Made by a program: the position numbers and the translations under genes
Notes under the pieces: model-generated
What the model was told of the DNA's origin: nothing
What the model saw: the letters and a program-made list of their open reading frames with translations, nothing else
Databases searched by the model: none
From: Defluviitaleaceae bacterium
GTDB lineage: Bacteria > Bacillota > Clostridia > Lachnospirales > WRAX01
Length of the DNA: 34,472 nucleotides
Reading direction: 5' to 3'
NCBI GenBank assembly: GCA_009785595.1
Contig: WQVZ01000014.1
Location: 1-34,472, forward strand
Part shown: positions 33,452 through 34,472 of the stretch, piece after piece
How positions within the stretch are numbered: position 1 is the first letter of the stretch
How the letters are laid out: each line of letters starts with the position of its first letter

Positions 33452-33524
33452 ACGCCGCGTTACGCGGCGTAGAACCCACGCTTCGTAAACGAAGCGTGAA
33501 AATCACGGAGCGTAAACGCTCCGT
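33452..33524. repeat. Modular ACG-NNN-CGT hairpin array, locus 2
   Basis: Three palindromes of the frame seen at 22732-22833: triplet CCG (33452-33470), CTT (33477-33498, intact) and GAG (33505-33524). The linker between CCG and CTT (AGAACCC) is nearly the complement of the linker beside CCG at locus 1, where the neighbour is GAG. The array fills the gap between the AlkD-like gene and the Cas4-like gene. Confidence 0.85.
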
Positions 33525-33533
33525 AGCATCATC

Positions 33534-34196
33534 TTAACATCTCACAGCCCGCCGCTTAAAGCCCAATCGGCCCTTGTCCGCCGCTGTTTGTATAGCTTTT
33601 GCAGCAGGCAAGCCAATTGCGACCTTTGCTGCCTCTTTATGTAGCGGCAGATAGGACACACCCACCGCTGCTATAAAATCACTTATAACCCGTTGCAAAT
33701 GTGGGGTTTCGCCACTTATGCGGGTCGTGGCCATATCCAGCAGAGTTGCCATCTTATCTCGGCAAAAATAGTCATCCCGACGCCAGCCTAAAAGCCATTG
33801 ATATGCCGATCACCCCGCCGAGCGATAAAGCTCTTCGCCATGCTCAAGCCAGCTGTCGGCCACATCCATGGCGCATGAGGCCTCGGACAAAGTAACAGCC
33901 ACCACATAGTCCGACAGCATAGGGAAATACGCCGCTTTCATCCAACGGTCAAAATCTGCCGGTGTCATGGTATCCGGGTCGGCTATCATTCCGGCAAAAT
34001 ACATTACATCATAATTGCCGGTGGCGTACAGCTCCTCTGCAAGGACATGGTTTATGCCAATGCGCTTAAACAGCGGCTTCATGGCCCCGGTGGCCACGCC
34101 AAACAGCGGCTCTTTAGCGCCCCTGCCCATATACTGCTTTTTTGTTCTTTCGCTGGCAAGGCCCTCCAGCTCCCGCATAACTTCTTGCGCCGTCAT
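33534..34196 (-). pseudogene. AlkD-like DNA alkylation repair protein, broken by a stop codon
   Basis: The family excises or handles alkylated bases with a HEAT-like fold. Residues 1-128 match the family (EVMRELEGLASERTKKQY, GVATGAMKPLFKRIG, ATGNYDVMYFAGMIADP). A TGA at 33812-33810 interrupts the frame after SAG, where relatives have SAGW; a single base change from TGG explains it. The same frame continues to 33534 and ends with the expected GRLGFKRRAVRC. A stretch of about 12 residues before LPAAKAIQ (the usual VDxGxTxCKVP block) seems to be missing. Total length would be 220 residues. Its ATG overlaps the upstream stop (TAATG). Confidence 0.8.
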
Positions 34197-34472
34197 TAGT
34201 CTATTCTCACTCTCCCATTGGTTGTTCTAAGGGTGGCGCCATCCGTGTCGGCGTCTACATTAACAAGTGTCACGCCGCCGTTTGTGGTACGGGCGGTAAG
34301 GTGGCCGCCTATATATGAATTCTCTAAAATAACACCGCCATTGGTTGTGCGTAATACAAGATCGCCGGATACATCCAGCCCTTCCGCATCAACTCTGCCG
34401 TTGGTGCTGCGCAACTCCGCACTGCCTGCCCCAAAAAGATGGGCCGTCATAGCACCATTGGTGGTTCTTGCG
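34196..34472 (-). CDS. DUF4097-like beta-repeat protein, C-terminal fragment
   Basis: The 5' end lies beyond the window. The visible 91 residues are a repeat of about 20 residues with TTNG turns (RTTNGA, RSTNGRV, RTTNGGV twice, RTTNGRV), the pattern of DUF4097 putative adhesin or bactofilin-like beta-helix proteins. The role is unknown. The TAA stop shares one base with the ATG of the AlkD-like gene. Confidence 0.72.
   Translation of the reverse strand, partial: ARTTNGAMTAHLFGAGSAELRSTNGRVDAEGLDVSGDLVLRTTNGGVILENSYIGGHLTARTTNGGVTLVNVDADTDGATLRTTNGRVRID

Noticed and set aside
32681-33524. CRISPR-Cas locus around the Cas4-like gene
   Set aside because: The hairpin repeats next to it are palindromes with short irregular linkers, not direct repeats with unique spacers, and no cas1, cas2 or effector gene is present.
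33534-34196. TGA read as tryptophan (altered genetic code)
   Set aside because: TGA ends several normal genes here (for example the DUF58 gene at 17258 and the VOC gene at 10409), and TGG is used throughout for Trp.

Overview
The window looks like chromosomal DNA of an uncultured clostridial Bacillota. The basis is the gene set (Rex, class B sortase, YhaM-type HD exoribonuclease, ABC-F, DUF445 protein, comEC next to holA), the strong AGGAGG ribosome binding sites, and promoters of the TTGACA/TATAAT type. There is no phage, plasmid, rRNA, tRNA or CRISPR array. Most of it is housekeeping, but intergenic repeats are unusually dense.

Layout. Bases 1-15000 are nearly all on the minus strand. Read 5' to 3' on that strand they hold: a nucleoside-salvage and small-enzyme group (tyrosine phosphatase, cytidine deaminase, pyrimidine-nucleoside phosphorylase, gamma-glutamyltransferase-like enzyme, VOC protein); comEC and holA; a repeat-rich stretch with gltX and three small DUF3592-like membrane proteins; then a MoxR / DUF58 / membrane-protein cassette that runs off the left edge. 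Divergent promoters near 15000-15100 start a second MoxR / DUF58 / DUF4129-like membrane-protein cassette on the plus strand, ending in a class B sortase. Next, on the minus strand, come rex, a DUF445 gene, transketolase and an unknown membrane-anchored protein. On the plus strand follow an ABC-F ATPase, a 1493-residue secreted subtilase with two C-terminal tandem domains, and a YhaM-like nuclease. The right end (minus strand) holds a DUF4097-like fragment, a broken AlkD-like gene and a Cas4-like nuclease split over two reading frames.

The least explained content is in the repeats. Family 1 units begin GTAGGGG and carry a hairpin whose outer stem (GGGCG/CGCCC) is constant while the inner three base pairs vary. 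There are ten copies. Six lie within about 20 bases of a stop codon, three of these supply the stop codon itself, and one is read in frame inside comEC. Inverted ATCGTAGGGG ends bracket two of the DUF3592-like genes, and inverted full copies bracket gltX. Family 2 is a modular hairpin set, ACG-NNN-CGT / ACG-N'N'N'-CGT, with different but self-complementary triplets. It occurs as arrays at two distant loci that share linkers but differ in module order.
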